8,309 nt of DNA from Clostridiales bacterium (GTDB taxonomy: Bacteria > Bacillota > Clostridia > Oscillospirales > Oscillospiraceae), in NCBI GenBank assembly GCA_029098065.1, contig JAQXNP010000084.1, forward strand, positions 1 to 8,309, in the 5' to 3' direction. Both the position numbers and the translations under genes were made by a program. Shown here one piece after another: positions 6,920 to 8,309 of the stretch; position 1 is the stretch's first letter, and the number at the start of each line of letters is the position of its first letter. The notes beneath the pieces were generated by a model. It was not told the origin of the DNA, did no database searches, and worked only from the letters and a program-made list of their open reading frames with translations.

Positions 6920-7047
6920 CGCGCCGCCCCATCTGCGATGGGGCCCAAAAAGAGATGCCGGAGGCTCACCGGCCCCGCAGTTCAATAATCCGGTCCCGCA
7001 GAACGGCGGCATACTAGAACTCCAGCCGCTTGGAGGCCTCCTTCATC
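6920..7047 (-). repeat. Direct repeat, copy B (3' end joined to uvrB)
   Basis: Partner of 6680-6807, identical at 124 of 128 positions. It covers the last UvrB codons up to the TAG stop at 7014-7016, the displaced tail codons, the terminator, and the 8-pair hairpin (GCCCCATC at 6926-6933, GATGGGGC at 6937-6944). The hairpin difference between the copies falls in the loop, leaving the stem intact. Confidence 0.95.
6947..6973 (-). terminator. Probable intrinsic terminator of uvrB
   Basis: On the minus strand the stem GCCGG (6973-6969) pairs with CCGGC (6961-6957) across a 7-base loop and is followed by ATCTCTTTTT. The stem overlaps the ancestral TGA stop of uvrB, a compact layout typical of a native terminator. 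The stem is short and the T-run begins five bases after it, so strength is uncertain. Confidence 0.5.
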
Positions 7048-8309
7048 TCTTTTTCCAGTTTGGCGATGGCGGCCTCCAGCTCCTTCTTGGTCATCCTGTT
7101 CTTCAGCCGGACCGCCTTCTCCGCCTCCTCTTCCCCTTCAGACAGGTTCACCACGTCCCGGATGCTCTTGACGATGGTCCTGGGGACGATGCCGTGGGCC
7201 TGATTGAAGGCGTCCTGCTTCTTCCGCCGGCGCTCGGTCTCCCCGATAGCAGCCATCATGGAGGGGGTCATGGCGTCGGCGTACATGATGACCAGACCGT
7301 CGGCATTCCGGGCCGCCCGGCCGATGGTCTGAATCAAAGAGGTCTCGCTGCGCAGGAAGCCCTCCTTGTCGGCGTCCAAAATGGCCACCAGGCTCACCTC
7401 GGGCAGGTCCAGACCCTCCCGGAGGAGGTTGATGCCCACCAGCACGTCGTAGGTGCCCAGCCGCAGATCCCGGATGATCTCCTGCCGCTCGATGGTGTCG
7501 ATGTCATGGTGCATGTACTGCACCTTGATCCCCACGTTCTTCAGATAGGCGGTCAGGTCCTCCGCCATCTTCTTGGTCAGCGTGGTGACCAGCGTCCGCT
7601 CTTTCCGCTCCACCCGGGCGTTGATCTCGCCGATGAGATCGTCGATCTGCCCCTCCACCGGCCGGACCTCGATCCGGGGATCCAGCAGGCCGGTGGGACG
7701 GATAACCTGCTCCACAATCTGTCCGGAGCGGGTACGCTCATACTCTCCGGGGGTGGCCGAGACATAGATCACCTGATTGATCCGCTGCTCAAACTCCTCA
7801 AATTTCAGAGGACGGTTGTCAAAGGCGCAGGGCAGCCGGAATCCGTAGTCCACCAGCGTGGTCTTTCGGGCCTTGTCCCCGTTGTACATGGCCCGGACCT
7901 GGGGAAGGGTCACGTGGCTCTCGTCGATAAACATCAGGAAATCTTTGGGGAAATAATCCAGCAGGGTCATGGGGGCGGAGCCTGCCGGACGGCCGGCGAT
8001 GACCCGGGAATAGTTCTCAATGCCCGAGCAGTGTCCCAGCTCCTGGAGCATCTCGATGTCGTACATGGTCCGCTGCTTGATCCTCTGGGCCTCCACCAGC
8101 TTGCCCTCAGACTCAAAAAAGGCCACCCGCTCCTCCAGCTCCCTGTAGATCTCGTCGATGGCCCTGCCCATCTTCTCCCTGGGGGTGATATAGTGGCTGG
8201 CGGGGTAGATGGGGATGTGCTCCAACCGCCGGACAGGGGCGCCGGTGACCACGTTGATCTCGGAAAGGCGGTCGATCTCATCCCCGAAGAACTCCACCCG
8301 GATGGCAGT
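7014..8309 (-). CDS. uvrB: UvrABC excision nuclease subunit B, C-terminal two thirds, with early stop in the UVR motif
   Basis: The visible 431 residues begin with [15 protein letters not shown], so roughly the first third (including Walker A) lies beyond the right edge. UvrB verifies damage after UvrA loads it and recruits UvrC for incision. SF2 helicase motifs are present: Walker B FIDESH (fragment residues 127-132), [10 protein letters not shown] (182-191), the [20 protein letters not shown] region (296-315) and QTIGRAARN (327-335). The protein then ends [10 protein letters not shown] at a TAG codon. Family members continue with a second helix of the UVR motif, which binds UvrC. After the TAG, the same frame encodes exactly that tail (YAAVLRDRIIELRGR, then TGA), so 16 residues are lost through a Glu-to-stop change. 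A second copy without the stop lies 240 bases downstream. UvrC recruitment may be weakened unless the TAG is read through or is a sequence error. Confidence 0.95.
   Translation of the reverse strand, partial: TAIRVEFFGDEIDRLSEINVVTGAPVRRLEHIPIYPASHYITPREKMGRAIDEIYRELEERVAFFESEGKLVEAQRIKQRTMYDIEMLQELGHCSGIENYSRVIAGRPAGSAPMTLLDYFPKDFLMFIDESHVTLPQVRAMYNGDKARKTTLVDYGFRLPCAFDNRPLKFEEFEQRINQVIYVSATPGEYERTRSGQIVEQVIRPTGLLDPRIEVRPVEGQIDDLIGEINARVERKERTLVTTLTKKMAEDLTAYLKNVGIKVQYMHHDIDTIERQEIIRDLRLGTYDVLVGINLLREGLDLPEVSLVAILDADKEGFLRSETSLIQTIGRAARNADGLVIMYADAMTPSMMAAIGETERRRKKQDAFNQAHGIVPRTIVKSIRDVVNLSEGEEEAEKAVRLKNRMTKKELEAAIAKLEKEMKEASKRLEF

Larger units (their letters stand above)
6625..7013. other. 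Gene-free region between the broken membrane gene and uvrB
   Basis: This 389-base stretch holds no intact gene. Reading with transcription, it contains the displaced tail of the uvrB frame after its TAG stop, the uvrB terminator, a hairpin-rich spacer, and a second copy of the uvrB end with its terminator. The final 55 bases (6625-6679) include the ribosome site of the membrane-protein gene. I see no convincing promoter in those 55 bases, although one would be expected if the repeated terminators work. Confidence 0.75.

Noticed and set aside
6680..7047. CRISPR array or simple tandem repeat
   Set aside because: Only two copies, each 128 bases and derived from the uvrB end, with a single spacer; there are no short regular repeats.

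Overview
The window looks like a chromosomal segment of a high-GC member of the Clostridia. The GC-rich coding, strong Shine-Dalgarno sites, a RecD2-type helicase without RecBC, a CPCC-type cysteine-rich protein and a ferredoxin-tailed aldo/keto reductase all fit the Oscillospiraceae (Flavonifractor/Oscillibacter-like gut anaerobes). This placement is inference from protein character; no rRNA or other marker is present. Every gene I can support lies on the minus strand, so transcription runs from position 8309 towards position 1.

In transcription order: the C-terminal two thirds of uvrB (7014-8309, N-terminus outside the window); a 389-base region without an intact gene (6625-7013); a frameshifted small membrane-protein gene (6270-6624); an aldo/keto reductase with two C-terminal cysteine clusters (5240-6253); a CPCC cysteine-rich protein (4965-5240); complete uvrA (2118-4940); a COG2426 'small multidrug export' membrane protein with its own promoter (1536-2021); a one-helix membrane protein of unknown function (1173-1505); and the N-terminal half of recD2 (1-1102). 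The reductase, CPCC gene and uvrA are packed so tightly (a one-base overlap, then 24 bases) that they are probably one transcript. UvrA and UvrB form the damage-recognition complex of nucleotide excision repair and RecD2 is a 5'-3' helicase, so this is a loose DNA-repair neighbourhood with redox and membrane passengers.

The most unusual part is the 3' end of uvrB. Its last 128 bases, including the terminator, occur twice as direct repeats (6680-6807 and 6920-7047), exactly 240 bases apart, with four differences. One difference turns a Glu codon of the copy attached to uvrB into TAG, so UvrB ends in the middle of its UVR (UvrC-binding) helical hairpin. The detached copy downstream still has the sense codon and an intact tail. 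Between the copies is a 112-base spacer dense in inverted repeats, including an 11-pair stem capped by a GNRA-type GAGA loop on the minus strand. Recombination between the repeats could restore full-length UvrB. The arrangement could be a scar of an element that entered the gene's 3' end, a recombination accident or an assembly artefact; the sequence alone does not decide.
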